A stretch of 50,093 bases of DNA from CAZUXY01 sp964624235 (GTDB lineage Bacteria > Spirochaetota > UBA4802 > UBA5368): the NCBI GenBank assembly GCA_964624235.1, contig CAZUXY010000035.1, positions 1 to 50,093 on the forward strand. Direction: 5' to 3'. The position numbers and the translations under genes are program-made. Below, one piece after another: positions 16,073 to 24,439 of the stretch. The notes under the pieces were generated by a model that saw only the letters and a program-made list of their open reading frames with translations, was not told the origin of the DNA and made no database searches. The first letter of the stretch is position 1. Each line of letters opens with the position of its first letter.

Positions 16073-17353
16073 TTATAAGGGATGCGCGCCGTGGGCGCCT
16101 ATCGCCATATTAAACTGGACGATAATTTCATTTATATTTGTTCTCTTTGAACCGTCATAACCGCTGCGGTCGTGATTAAACTGAAGGCGGATGCGTGAAA
16201 ACTCCGTAGGATTGAACTCGAGCATGCCCGAATAACGGGGAAGGTTTTCCGGATGTTCCGTTCGGGTGCCGATATCCCGGTCGGTCCCGTCGTTCCGTGT
16301 GATCATGCATAGACGGGCCCCGGCCCTCCATCGGTTCGAAAATTTAATTATCAGCTGGGAATAGAAACCGGTGTCGACACGTGAGTCTCTCGACGAATCA
16401 TAGTCATTCGAGGTATCGTTGTAAATGTACTCTCGTCCCGCCGAATGACGCTCTAGATACTCGCCCTGCAGCGATATAGACCGGTAGGTGTCAATCATGT
16501 ACTTGATCAGGAGATCGCACCCGAAGACGGTGGTTATCCCGATGAAGCTTCGCTCCTCGAGCTGCCTTCTGGACTTCCCGTGCGCCGCGGACAACCCTCC
16601 CAGCACTACCAGATTGCCGATATCGAACGAGGTCTTGAGGTAACCCGTACACATGCCGGGGCCCTCCGCGCCGTCGAGGGTGTGCTTGACAACGCCGTTC
16701 TCGTCTTTGAGGACCAGTTCGTCGTGGCCGTAGCTGGTTTCGTTCATTCCCTGGAGCAGCTCGCCCCCCAGCATAAGGTATGTGTCGGTGGGCAGTACCA
16801 GACTCAACTGGACCCCTTTTTCATTGAGACCCTCCGCGCCGAATACGGCCCGGTGGATTAGCGGCCTGTCGGCGAAGTCCCAGCAGTGTTCATGCTGCTG
16901 GTTCAACCGTCCGAATGCGCTCAGGAATTTTCCCGCCTTAACGATGATCCCCAGGGGAAGGTTTCGCGTGGTGAAATAGGCCTCCTCCGTTTCAAGGGAC
17001 GATTCTGTCGCCGACAGGTTGACGAAGAGGTCGAAGTAGGGGTCCACCGTGGAATGAAGGCAAAGTTCCCCGTAATTGAGGTTGAATCCATTATATGCAA
17101 CCTCCTCCGGCGCGCCGGTCAGGCCCGGGGTGTGTAGACGGTCGAACCGCGTATCGCCCGTGTCGCGACCGATTAAGGAAAAATCCAGTATAAAGGCAAT
17201 ATCGGGAACGAATTTTGCCTGAGAAAAAGGGCTGCCTGGAGTCTGCTTTGTTTTTTCGATTCCTTCTTTCTCTTCAGCCGGCTGGGCCTGGATAAACCGG
17301 CCGGGTAACAGCAACAGCAGCAGAATAGCGAAAAATGCGATGTTGTTCTTCAT
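16073..17353 (-). CDS. outer-membrane barrel protein of a zinc-type uptake operon
   Basis: This 426-residue protein has a signal peptide (1-23, ending FIQAQ) and beta-barrel-like alternation throughout. The segment VKAGKFLSAFGRLNQQHEH followed by FADRPLIHRAVFGAEGLNEKG resembles proteins annotated as zinc-regulated outer-membrane receptors. It has neither a TonB box nor a plug domain that I can recognise. Histidines cluster in NQQHEH and at the extreme C terminus (GAHGAHP). It is the second gene of a four-gene minus-strand operon ending with a metal binding protein and permease, so a role in passing the metal across the outer membrane is a reasonable inference. GGAGG lies 5 nt before the ATG. 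Confidence 0.65.
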   Translation of the reverse strand: MKNNIAFFAILLLLLLPGRFIQAQPAEEKEGIEKTKQTPGSPFSQAKFVPDIAFILDFSLIGRDTGDTRFDRLHTPGLTGAPEEVAYNGFNLNYGELCLHSTVDPYFDLFVNLSATESSLETEEAYFTTRNLPLGIIVKAGKFLSAFGRLNQQHEHCWDFADRPLIHRAVFGAEGLNEKGVQLSLVLPTDTYLMLGGELLQGMNETSYGHDELVLKDENGVVKHTLDGAEGPGMCTGYLKTSFDIGNLVVLGGLSAAHGKSRRQLEERSFIGITTVFGCDLLIKYMIDTYRSISLQGEYLERHSAGREYIYNDTSNDYDSSRDSRVDTGFYSQLIIKFSNRWRAGARLCMITRNDGTDRDIGTRTEHPENLPRYSGMLEFNPTEFSRIRLQFNHDRSGYDGSKRTNINEIIVQFNMAIGAHGAHPL

Positions 17354-17435
17354 ATATGCCTCCGTGGCAGTATAATGACATGACAGGTTTTCCCCTTCGG
17401 CAACAAGGGGGGGGTGCCGCTTTTAGAATATTGAT

Positions 17436-17705
17436 TCAGCCCAGGGGTGGTGCGTTGGGGTAATATGCGGGGAAACCGGTATGGCGGATAATGAAATGGT
17501 CTTCATTGTTAATGGATTTCAGAATATAAAAAGGAGCCAGTGATATCGCCTGAAAAAAATGGGCGGTATCGGCCAGAGCATTCGCGTTGTGACAGCATAA
17601 GGGGCAGTCGGTATGGCTTTTCAGGTCTTCATGGAAATCAAAAGCGACGGCAACCGACCCGAAAACAATAGACGCAATTGTAATGAGATAGAGTGCTTTC
17701 TTCAT
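17436..17705 (-). CDS. small secreted Cys/His protein heading the metal operon
   Basis: This 89-residue protein has an N-terminal signal peptide (about 1-21). The mature part has H25, H31 and a CPLCCH cluster (C34, C37, C38, H39), a plausible metal or redox site. Its C-terminal third is aromatic and proline-rich. Similar small proteins with a CPxC motif sit in front of metal-transport genes in other diderms, but I know no proven function. It lies 82 bp upstream of the barrel gene in the same direction. A periplasmic metal chaperone or sensor is possible; that is inference from motif and position only. Confidence 0.6.
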   Translation of the reverse strand: MKKALYLITIASIVFGSVAVAFDFHEDLKSHTDCPLCCHNANALADTAHFFQAISLAPFYILKSINNEDHFIIRHTGFPAYYPNAPPLG

Positions 17706-17916
17706 GCAATTATGAGTTTTTCAGTTCAATTCTTATATCGCAGCCACAATCAAATCCATGCAAGACCATTCCTATGGCGCATGGAAGTCAATCAGTATTT
17801 TTCAGTTTAATACTTACCGGCCTTTGTCCTGGAAAACCGCCGCATGTTCATTCGGCCAGAGATATATAATGGTCTGCGCCGTTTGTTCGAAAAAACGAAT
17901 TCACACTTACTGTTTT

Positions 17917-18375
17917 TTATCTCATGTTTCGTCTCAGAAAAACGATCGATCCGACGAAAATCATGATCAGCAGCCCCAGCAGACACATTTCTATCATGAG
18001 GTGAATGTACTTTCCACTGGAGTCTCCCGGGAGATGGGCCGATTCGACGCTTATGACCAGGATTCTTCTTACGGCGGCGATCAGGGCGATTATGAGAAAC
18101 GGTTCCGGTGTAAGCGTATGGGATTTAAATGAGACGCGTACCGTGTAAAGGATTTCTATCACCATCAGTATAAGGAGGACTGTGTCGATTACGGGTACTA
18201 TCCAGCCGATCACGCCGGCATTCTTGCTGTAACTAAACACAGCGGAGAAAGCGTCAAACAGGAGCAGAGCTGATGTGATAATCAGCAGGACGGCGATAAT
18301 GATATAGATTATTCCCTCTGAAAACTGAAATAACTTGTCCAGGTTGTCGCGGTCAAATAATTTAGGCTTTTCCAT
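17917..18375 (-). CDS. PsiE-like four-helix membrane protein
   Basis: This 152-residue protein has about four transmembrane helices. The middle motif PEPFLIIALIAAVRRILVIS is the PsiE (phosphate-starvation-inducible E) family signature, and a charged N terminus precedes helix 1. Family function is unknown beyond phosphate-starvation regulation in Escherichia coli. It stands alone on the minus strand, about 210 bp upstream of the small Cys/His protein. No Pho-box-like repeat was recognised nearby. Confidence 0.7.
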   Translation of the reverse strand: MEKPKLFDRDNLDKLFQFSEGIIYIIIAVLLIITSALLLFDAFSAVFSYSKNAGVIGWIVPVIDTVLLILMVIEILYTVRVSFKSHTLTPEPFLIIALIAAVRRILVISVESAHLPGDSSGKYIHLMIEMCLLGLLIMIFVGSIVFLRRNMR

Positions 18376-18669
18376 TTGCCGGTGTTACTATTGACGATCT
18401 TATGTGCAGAAGGTTTTTCGTAAAAGGATAGACGGAATAATAGACATCGAATATTTTTTCGTCAATGTATTTTTCACAAAGCCAATTTGACATGTCTCGT
18501 TTTAAATATTTATTGAACAATTTATAATGGTTTCTAGACTGGTCCTGTTCCCGTTTTAACACCGGTCTGTTGGATATGTACGATACCGCCTTTTTCTGAT
18601 GATATGAGATGTTCCTGAATTAATTAATACTCCTGTCTGGTCAGTAAACCGTGTGAACAATACCGGCAG

Positions 18670-21288
18670 ATGATGAAAAGTAAAAAAATCAACAGTATCA
18701 TGACGTTAGTATTCCTTCTTGCGGTCGTACTTTTCTGGGGTATTAACGCGCTGCTGGATTTCATCTATCTGAATCCTGAAAAGATTTCCTTGTGGGACAT
18801 CCTGTTTTTTCATCGCCCTCACTATGATCTTGTGGTGAGAATGATAGTATTTTTGTGTTTCCTTACCCTGGGCCTGCTCATCATGAGTGTGTACCTGCGC
18901 AGCAAGAAACTTGAAAACAGGTTTCAGGGTAAGGAGGAATGGTTCCGCTACATCATAAAACATAATCCCAACGCTATCGCGGTATACGACAAGGACCTTC
19001 GTTTCATTATGGTCAGCGATCGATATCTGGCGGACTATAATCTCGTCGGACAGGACGTAATTGGAAAACACCATTACGAGGTTTTCTCAAAAATCCCCGA
19101 CAAATGGCGGGGTGTGTATGAACGCTGTCTTGCCGGATCGATTGAGAGTTCCGAGGAGGATTCATACGTCAAACTTGACGGAAACAGGGAATACAACCGC
19201 TGGGAGGTGCGCCCGTGGTATTTGCCAAACGGTAAGATCGGGGGGATTATCGCGTATATAGAAGTCATCACCGATCGGAAAAAAACCGAGGACATGGTCA
19301 AGCAGCAGTACCGGCAGATCCAGCGTCATTACGAAGAGCTCGAGGCGATAAACCAGGAACTGGCCCGGACCTATGATGAACTTGCGAGCGCCAAAGAGAT
19401 CATCGACAAGGCGTTTCTGGTCAATCCTCTCGCCATGACTCTTTCACGGGCCAGCGACGGGACATTCATCGATGTCAATAATACTTTTCTGGACATGGTC
19501 GGATTGAGCCGGGAAGAAGTAATCGGAAAGACCGCGATCGACCTTAACATCTGGCCGAGCCCCGAAGAGCGTCGAAGTATGCTGAAGAAAATGCGCACCC
19601 ACGGATACGTCAGGGGGATCGATCTGCATATATACCTGGAGCGACGGGGATACCGCTGGATCAGGTATTTCGGCGAACAGGTAGACACGGGACAATCGAA
19701 GCAGAAGGTCATACTCAGTGTGTTTCAGGACATAACCGAGCAGAAAATCGCCCAGGAGGCCCTGGTGCAGAGTGAAACCAAATTCAGGGCGCTCTTCGAA
19801 AACTCCGCCGACGCCACGCTCATCATCAATGACGGGGTCTTTGTGGACTGCAACCGTGCCGCCCTGGACATGCTGAACTATTCGTACAAGGGCCAGCTGC
19901 TGGACAAACGACCGGAAGATATATCCCCTGAACTGCAGGCGGACGGCACCAGCAGCCGTGAACGGATAAGCGATATTCTCGACCGCGTCTCACGGGGCGA
20001 GACGATCAGGTACGAATGGCTGCACTCGAAGGCCGGTGGTGAAATATTCCCCGTTGAGGTAATGCTCACCCCCATCCCCCTTAAGGACAAGAGGATAATC
20101 CATACCGTCTGGCGCGACCTGACCGAACGCAAAAGGCTCGAACTGCAGTTTCTCCAGTCTCAGAAAATGGAAGCGGTGGGAAGACTCGCCGGGGGCGTGG
20201 CTCATGATTTCAACAACATGCTTACCACCATAATAGGATACAGTGAACTGGTTCAATTACGGCTGAAAAAAAACAATCCGATATACACCGAGGTAAACGA
20301 GATACGCGAGGCGGCTGAAAGGGCCGCATCGCTGACCCAGCAGCTTCTGGTCTTCAGCCGCAAACAGATGCTTCAGCCCGAAATCTTCGATCTTAACCGG
20401 GTGATCATGGAAATGGAGAAGATGCTCAGGAGGATGATCGGGGAGGATGTCGATTTCAACACATCCCTCGAGCCGCGGCTGTACCAGATAAGGGCGGACA
20501 AAGGCCAGATAGGTCAGGTGATAATGAACCTGGTGGTCAATGCCCGTGACGCCATGCCGGGAGGGGGGAAGCTGATCATCAGGACCCAGAATATCATCGT
20601 CGACCGGCGCATGTGCATGATCATGCCCGAAGCGAAACCGGGCGCCTCTGTCTGTATTTCCGTGGAAGACAACGGTTATGGAATGGACAAGAACGTCATC
20701 AACCATCTGTTTGAGCCTTTTTTCACCACAAAGCCCGAAGGAGAGGGCACCGGCCTGGGACTGTCCACGGTGTACGGTATCATCAAGCAGCACGACGGTT
20801 GGATTAATGTTTACAGCGAGAAGAACAAGGGCTCGGTCTTCAAGATATTCCTGCCGGCGCTTTTCGTCAAGCCGGGAAGCGCGGGTGAAAGGGAGGAAAA
20901 GGCCGGAGACCATCGCGGCTCGGGAGAAAGGATCATCCTGATTGAGGATGAAAAGGGCGTGAGGGAATACGTGGCCCGTGTGCTCGAAGAGAACGGCTAT
21001 AATGTGGTACAGGCGGGAAGCGCGGAAGAAGCACTTGCGCTTTTTCGGAAAGACAGCGGGTTCGATCTGGTCTTCAGCGATATAGTACTGACCGGAAAAA
21101 ACGGCATCAGGATGGTGGAGGAGATGCTGGTCATCAAACCCGATATACGTGTGCTCTTCAGCAGCGGTTACACCGACGAGCGCGCCCAGCTGGACGAACT
21201 TGAGAAGCGCGGATACCGTTTTTTGCAGAAACCCTATGTGATGATCAAGCTGTTGAAATCGATCAGGGAAATTCTGGAAAAAAAATAA
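18670..21288 (+). CDS. membrane hybrid sensor histidine kinase (three PAS, HisKA, HATPase, receiver)
   Basis: This 872-residue protein has two transmembrane helices (about 12-28 and 53-75) with a short periplasmic stretch, then three PAS domains (about 90-205, 245-360, 365-485) with a coiled-coil linker after the first. The kinase core has the phospho-acceptor histidine H512 in GGVAHDFNNML, the N-box N624 in NLVVNARDAMPGGG, and the G-boxes at EPFFTTKPEGEGTGLGLSTV. A C-terminal receiver carries an acidic pocket (IEDEKG) and phospho-acceptor D804 in FSDIVLTGKNG. It would autophosphorylate on H512 and relay to D804 or to a partner. A single-domain response regulator lies convergently 48 bp downstream. 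No strong Shine-Dalgarno precedes ATGATG. The ligand sensed is unknown. Confidence 0.93.
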   Translation: MMKSKKINSIMTLVFLLAVVLFWGINALLDFIYLNPEKISLWDILFFHRPHYDLVVRMIVFLCFLTLGLLIMSVYLRSKKLENRFQGKEEWFRYIIKHNPNAIAVYDKDLRFIMVSDRYLADYNLVGQDVIGKHHYEVFSKIPDKWRGVYERCLAGSIESSEEDSYVKLDGNREYNRWEVRPWYLPNGKIGGIIAYIEVITDRKKTEDMVKQQYRQIQRHYEELEAINQELARTYDELASAKEIIDKAFLVNPLAMTLSRASDGTFIDVNNTFLDMVGLSREEVIGKTAIDLNIWPSPEERRSMLKKMRTHGYVRGIDLHIYLERRGYRWIRYFGEQVDTGQSKQKVILSVFQDITEQKIAQEALVQSETKFRALFENSADATLIINDGVFVDCNRAALDMLNYSYKGQLLDKRPEDISPELQADGTSSRERISDILDRVSRGETIRYEWLHSKAGGEIFPVEVMLTPIPLKDKRIIHTVWRDLTERKRLELQFLQSQKMEAVGRLAGGVAHDFNNMLTTIIGYSELVQLRLKKNNPIYTEVNEIREAAERAASLTQQLLVFSRKQMLQPEIFDLNRVIMEMEKMLRRMIGEDVDFNTSLEPRLYQIRADKGQIGQVIMNLVVNARDAMPGGGKLIIRTQNIIVDRRMCMIMPEAKPGASVCISVEDNGYGMDKNVINHLFEPFFTTKPEGEGTGLGLSTVYGIIKQHDGWINVYSEKNKGSVFKIFLPALFVKPGSAGEREEKAGDHRGSGERIILIEDEKGVREYVARVLEENGYNVVQAGSAEEALALFRKDSGFDLVFSDIVLTGKNGIRMVEEMLVIKPDIRVLFSSGYTDERAQLDELEKRGYRFLQKPYVMIKLLKSIREILEKK

Positions 21289-21335
21289 CGCCCGGTTCTT
21301 TCCGGTACACACCGCCGCCGGGACAGAGATCCGGG

Positions 21336-21764
21336 CTAAACAGGAACCGCGTTATTCAATGTCTGCTGTAAATCGCTTAACCGGTAGGGTTTAATCAATA
21401 TACCGCTGAATCCGTGTGCGCGGTAATCGGACAGTTCCGGCTTCATGAAGCTGCCGCTTGAAACCACGGCGGTGACGCCGGGGTCGTATTTTCTTATGAC
21501 CGAGAGTGTGGAAACTCCTCCCATGCCCCCCTTGACCGTCAGGTCCAGTATCAGCAGACTGAAGGGTTCTCCCTTTTTTACGGACGCATGATACATCTCA
21601 ATGGCTTCATGTCCGTTGCGGGCGCAAGCGACCCTGTATTCTAGGAAGGTAAGCATCTTTTCCGTAACGGCAAGAATGCTTTCATCATCGTCCATCAGCA
21701 GTACGGACATTTTGCGGCCGGGTGTTTCCTCTTCCAGTGGTATATTGTATGCTTCGCATTTCAT
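21336..21764 (-). CDS. single-domain response regulator
   Basis: This 142-residue receiver protein has no output domain. It has the acidic pocket at D25-D27 (MDDDES), phospho-acceptor D74 in LILDLTVKGG, the switch serines in VVSSGS and K125 in ILIKPY. I start it at the ATG at 21764, which has AAAGG 9 nt upstream. A longer frame opens at 21911, and a downstream methionine (M19) directly before the fold is also possible. It may shuttle phosphoryl groups in a phosphorelay or bind a protein target. The convergent hybrid kinase is the obvious candidate partner, though this is inferred from proximity. Confidence 0.85.
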   Translation of the reverse strand: MKCEAYNIPLEEETPGRKMSVLLMDDDESILAVTEKMLTFLEYRVACARNGHEAIEMYHASVKKGEPFSLLILDLTVKGGMGGVSTLSVIRKYDPGVTAVVSSGSFMKPELSDYRAHGFSGILIKPYRLSDLQQTLNNAVPV

Positions 21765-22002
21765 ATAGTGCTGCCTTTCTTTATCCGGGACGGATGCCCA
21801 TCGCATCACCCCATTTCCTTCGGTTCGAACAAACCGTTTCCCCTGCACGGCGGCTTCCCGATATATTAACCCGGTATGTTTTCTTCCCGGGGGGGAAGCC
21901 GAGGCTGACATGGAATAAGGAATGTTATTCCGCTATTGATTGTTTTATAATATCGCTTTAATGTGGGAATTCAATAAATAATTTGTAAAATAAAGGCGGG
22001 TT

Positions 22003-23247
22003 TTATTCCTTGAATATTTTTGTGGCCCACTCCAGCGATGAAACATAAATGTCGGGGAGCCGGTCCTGTTCGATCCCAAGCCGGTCCATATACACCTGCG
22101 CGTCATCCCACAGGGCGGCTTCGTATGCGGTGATCAGACCGAGTACCAACCGGTACACGTTGTTCTCACCGAGCAGGGCTGTTTTTATCAGGTCCGAGAG
22201 GGGCAATTCTCCCAGTATCTCTTCCATGGGCTGGTCGATGAACGCGTCGATCATGGAAAACATCCCCAGCAGGAAGAGGTCGGAACTCTCATTCTTTCTG
22301 CCGATGAGTGGAGCAATATTCTCGCAGAACCGCGCCCTTACCATGGCGTTGACTACCAGTTCCTCGGGCTTGTCTTCGCCCATGCCGCTGAGCGCGATGA
22401 GTGACACCCACTTTTTAAATTCCTTCATCCCCAGAAGCGTAAGAGCCTGTTTGATCGATTGTATCCTTGTCTGGAAACCGAATGAGGCCGAATTGATGAA
22501 ACGCAGCAGTTTATACGTAAGTGACACGTCACGCTTGACTATATGCTCCAGCTGCTCGAATTCCACCATGGGGTCGTTGATGGCCTGTATCACCTGCAGA
22601 TAAATGAGTTTATATCCCGGGATGTCCTTTCTGGAGATTATAACCGGTTTGCTGAAGAAATACCCCTGGAAATAAGAAAACCCCATTTCACGGGCGTAAC
22701 GGAATTCTTCGGGTGTTTCCACCTTTTCCGCCAGGAAACGCAACCGTGGCCTGCTCACCGTGCTGATTATGTGGTCGCGCTCCTGTTCATTTGAAAGCCT
22801 GAAATCCACTTTAACGATATCGGCCAGCTCCACAAGGGACTGGTAACCCGGTTTGAGTACAAAATCGTCCAGGACTATGAGATATCCACTTTTTTTCAGG
22901 TTCTTGATCGCGGAGATGACCGTGTCGTCAGGTTCTATGGTTTCAAGCACCTCCACCCCCAGCAGGCCTTTGGGGAAGATTGCGGCCACTTCCTTGATGA
23001 GCAGATTTCTGGTGAAATTGACAAAGGCTTTCTTCCCGCCGGTAAGAGAATCCATCCCCAGCATCACAAAGCTGTTCATGATGGTCTTGGAGGTGGCGTA
23101 ATCGCCGTCGATCTGGTCGTAGAAGTTGTTGAAACCTGACCTGAAGAGCAGTTCATAGGCGAACAACCTCTCCTGCCGGTCGAAAATGGGCTGGCGGGCT
23201 ATGTAGACGCGGCTGATTGGTCTCTCTTTCAGTTGCCTTTTTTCCAT
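22003..23247 (-). CDS. EAL-HDOD signalling protein (YuxH type)
   Basis: This 414-residue protein joins an N-terminal EAL-type domain (about 10-200) to a C-terminal HDOD domain (about 205-400). The EAL region begins with YIARQPIFDRQERLFAYELLFR (E32). It keeps the asparagine in FVNFTRN, the glutamate in VEVLETI, and D127-D128 in VLDDF, plus K and E in VKVDF and AEKVET, but the DDFGxG loop is altered to DDFVLKPG. Phosphodiesterase activity against c-di-GMP is therefore uncertain, and many YuxH proteins act as binders. HDOD domains mediate signalling interactions, often with motility or c-di-GMP effectors. Its start overlaps the end of the upstream FN3-like gene by 19 bp, so the two are co-expressed. 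Confidence 0.88.
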   Translation of the reverse strand: MEKRQLKERPISRVYIARQPIFDRQERLFAYELLFRSGFNNFYDQIDGDYATSKTIMNSFVMLGMDSLTGGKKAFVNFTRNLLIKEVAAIFPKGLLGVEVLETIEPDDTVISAIKNLKKSGYLIVLDDFVLKPGYQSLVELADIVKVDFRLSNEQERDHIISTVSRPRLRFLAEKVETPEEFRYAREMGFSYFQGYFFSKPVIISRKDIPGYKLIYLQVIQAINDPMVEFEQLEHIVKRDVSLTYKLLRFINSASFGFQTRIQSIKQALTLLGMKEFKKWVSLIALSGMGEDKPEELVVNAMVRARFCENIAPLIGRKNESSDLFLLGMFSMIDAFIDQPMEEILGELPLSDLIKTALLGENNVYRLVLGLITAYEAALWDDAQVYMDRLGIEQDRLPDIYVSSLEWATKIFKE

Positions 23248-24197
23248 TGGCCGGCTCTTCTGATCATGGCGTCCAGTTCTTCGTTGTCGCTGTCGAACAT
23301 GACGGTCCTGTTTTTCCAGTTCCTGTCGTTCCTGTAATATTCCGATGTAAATCCCACGGCATTGAAGTGCGGGACCATGTAGACCATCCCGTTCCTGTCC
23401 CTGAGCTCTCTATCGCCGCTGTAGATGCAGTAGAGCAGGGCGTTTTGCATGAGCCTGTCCAGCAGGTCTTTGCCCCAGTTTCTGGCGATTCTTACGAAGC
23501 GGCTGTTCTCCAGTGTAACGGTATACGTGTACGATGAATTCTTGCCGATCAGAAAGAACGATCCGGTTTTATCATTCTTATAGTAACTGTAAAAATCACC
23601 CAGGATTTTCAGATCTCCGCGGCGTACATAGTATTTTGCGACCAGTATGATCAGGTTGAGTTTCAGCGGGTGTTTATAGTAGGGACTGAGGACCCGTTCA
23701 TGCCGTTCCGCCGTCTTTCTCTCTTCATCATTTCTATAGGTCGGTGAGTTGTTCTTGCGGCTGATCACTTCGTCTATGTTCAGCCCGTCGGGGAGGGGCA
23801 TGCTTCGGTACCCGTCCTCCGGATCGCTGAGGGCCGTATAGCCTTCGCCACGGTATCCCTGTATCCTGTACCAGTATTTTACCCCCGGCTGGGCGCTGGA
23901 ATCAGCGAAATACGGGACTTTAGTCTGGGCCAGTTCAATATATGCCCCGGCCCTGAGGGTTGAACGGCTTACCAGGTATTTTTTGCAACCATACGGATCT
24001 TGCCACGTCACATTAATCAGATCCGGGGATTTCCCGTCCCCTGCCCTGACACCAGTAAGTTTTCCGGGATACCGGGTGTTAGCCGCAGAGTGGTTCGCAC
24101 CGCCTTTATCCTTCGATGGTACGGAATCCGCCTGTCCTGAAAGACAGATCACGAGCAGCAGCAGGGTCGAAGTTCTTACTAGTGTAATTATTTTCAT
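23229..24197 (-). CDS. secreted protein with a fibronectin type III-like domain, unknown function
   Basis: This 322-residue protein has a signal peptide (about 1-24) and then an FN3-like fold (about 42-130) with INVTWQDPYGCKKYLVSRS and VKYWYRIQGYRGEGYTALSD. The remaining 190 residues are charged and tyrosine-rich and resemble no family I recognise. The protein probably sits in the periplasm or on the surface. It overlaps the EAL-HDOD gene by 19 bp, suggesting a joint role, but this is only positional. The 242 bp upstream contain a long inverted repeat. Confidence 0.6.
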   Translation of the reverse strand: MKIITLVRTSTLLLLVICLSGQADSVPSKDKGGANHSAANTRYPGKLTGVRAGDGKSPDLINVTWQDPYGCKKYLVSRSTLRAGAYIELAQTKVPYFADSSAQPGVKYWYRIQGYRGEGYTALSDPEDGYRSMPLPDGLNIDEVISRKNNSPTYRNDEERKTAERHERVLSPYYKHPLKLNLIILVAKYYVRRGDLKILGDFYSYYKNDKTGSFFLIGKNSSYTYTVTLENSRFVRIARNWGKDLLDRLMQNALLYCIYSGDRELRDRNGMVYMVPHFNAVGFTSEYYRNDRNWKNRTVMFDSDNEELDAMIRRAGQWKKGN

Positions 24198-24317
24198 TGT
24201 GGTTCGTATCGTTAAATAAACAGTGGAACCGGCAGTTTAATAAATTTACAAACCCACGGTCAATGTGTCAAATAAAATCCCTTTCTTAAGCGGCCATATC
24301 CGGCTGGACCATCCGCA

Positions 24318-24390
24318 AAAAGGCTTGACGCGACGATTGCACCCCCCGAAGCTTAGCAGTTGCGACATCCACCGCCGCGTCAAGGGCCTG
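24318..24390 (-). repeat. long-loop inverted repeat in the leader of the FN3-like gene
   Basis: CTTGACGCG at 24324-24332 and CGCGTCAAG at 24376-24384 are exact reverse complements separated by 43 nt, with flanking GG/CC pairs extending the stem apart from one bulged base. Read on the minus strand the element ends in CCTTTTTG. It could be a structured leader or attenuator for the gene starting at 24197. No known riboswitch core was recognised. Confidence 0.35.
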
Positions 24391-24439
24391 TCCATCCGGT
24401 CACAGGTAAACGGCGGCGGGGGCACTACTGAAATCTCCA

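Noticed and set aside
17706..17916. Possible Zur-type operator upstream of the metal operon
   Set aside because: No palindrome of the expected kind was found by eye; only AT-rich sequence.
18362..18562. 66-codon minus-strand ORF overlapping the PsiE-like gene start by 14 bp
   Set aside because: GTG start without Shine-Dalgarno, no recognisable motif; kept out because coding evidence is insufficient, though a small gene is not excluded.
20257..21312. 351-codon minus-strand frame
   Set aside because: Antisense to the catalytic and receiver domains of the hybrid kinase; no Shine-Dalgarno or family match.
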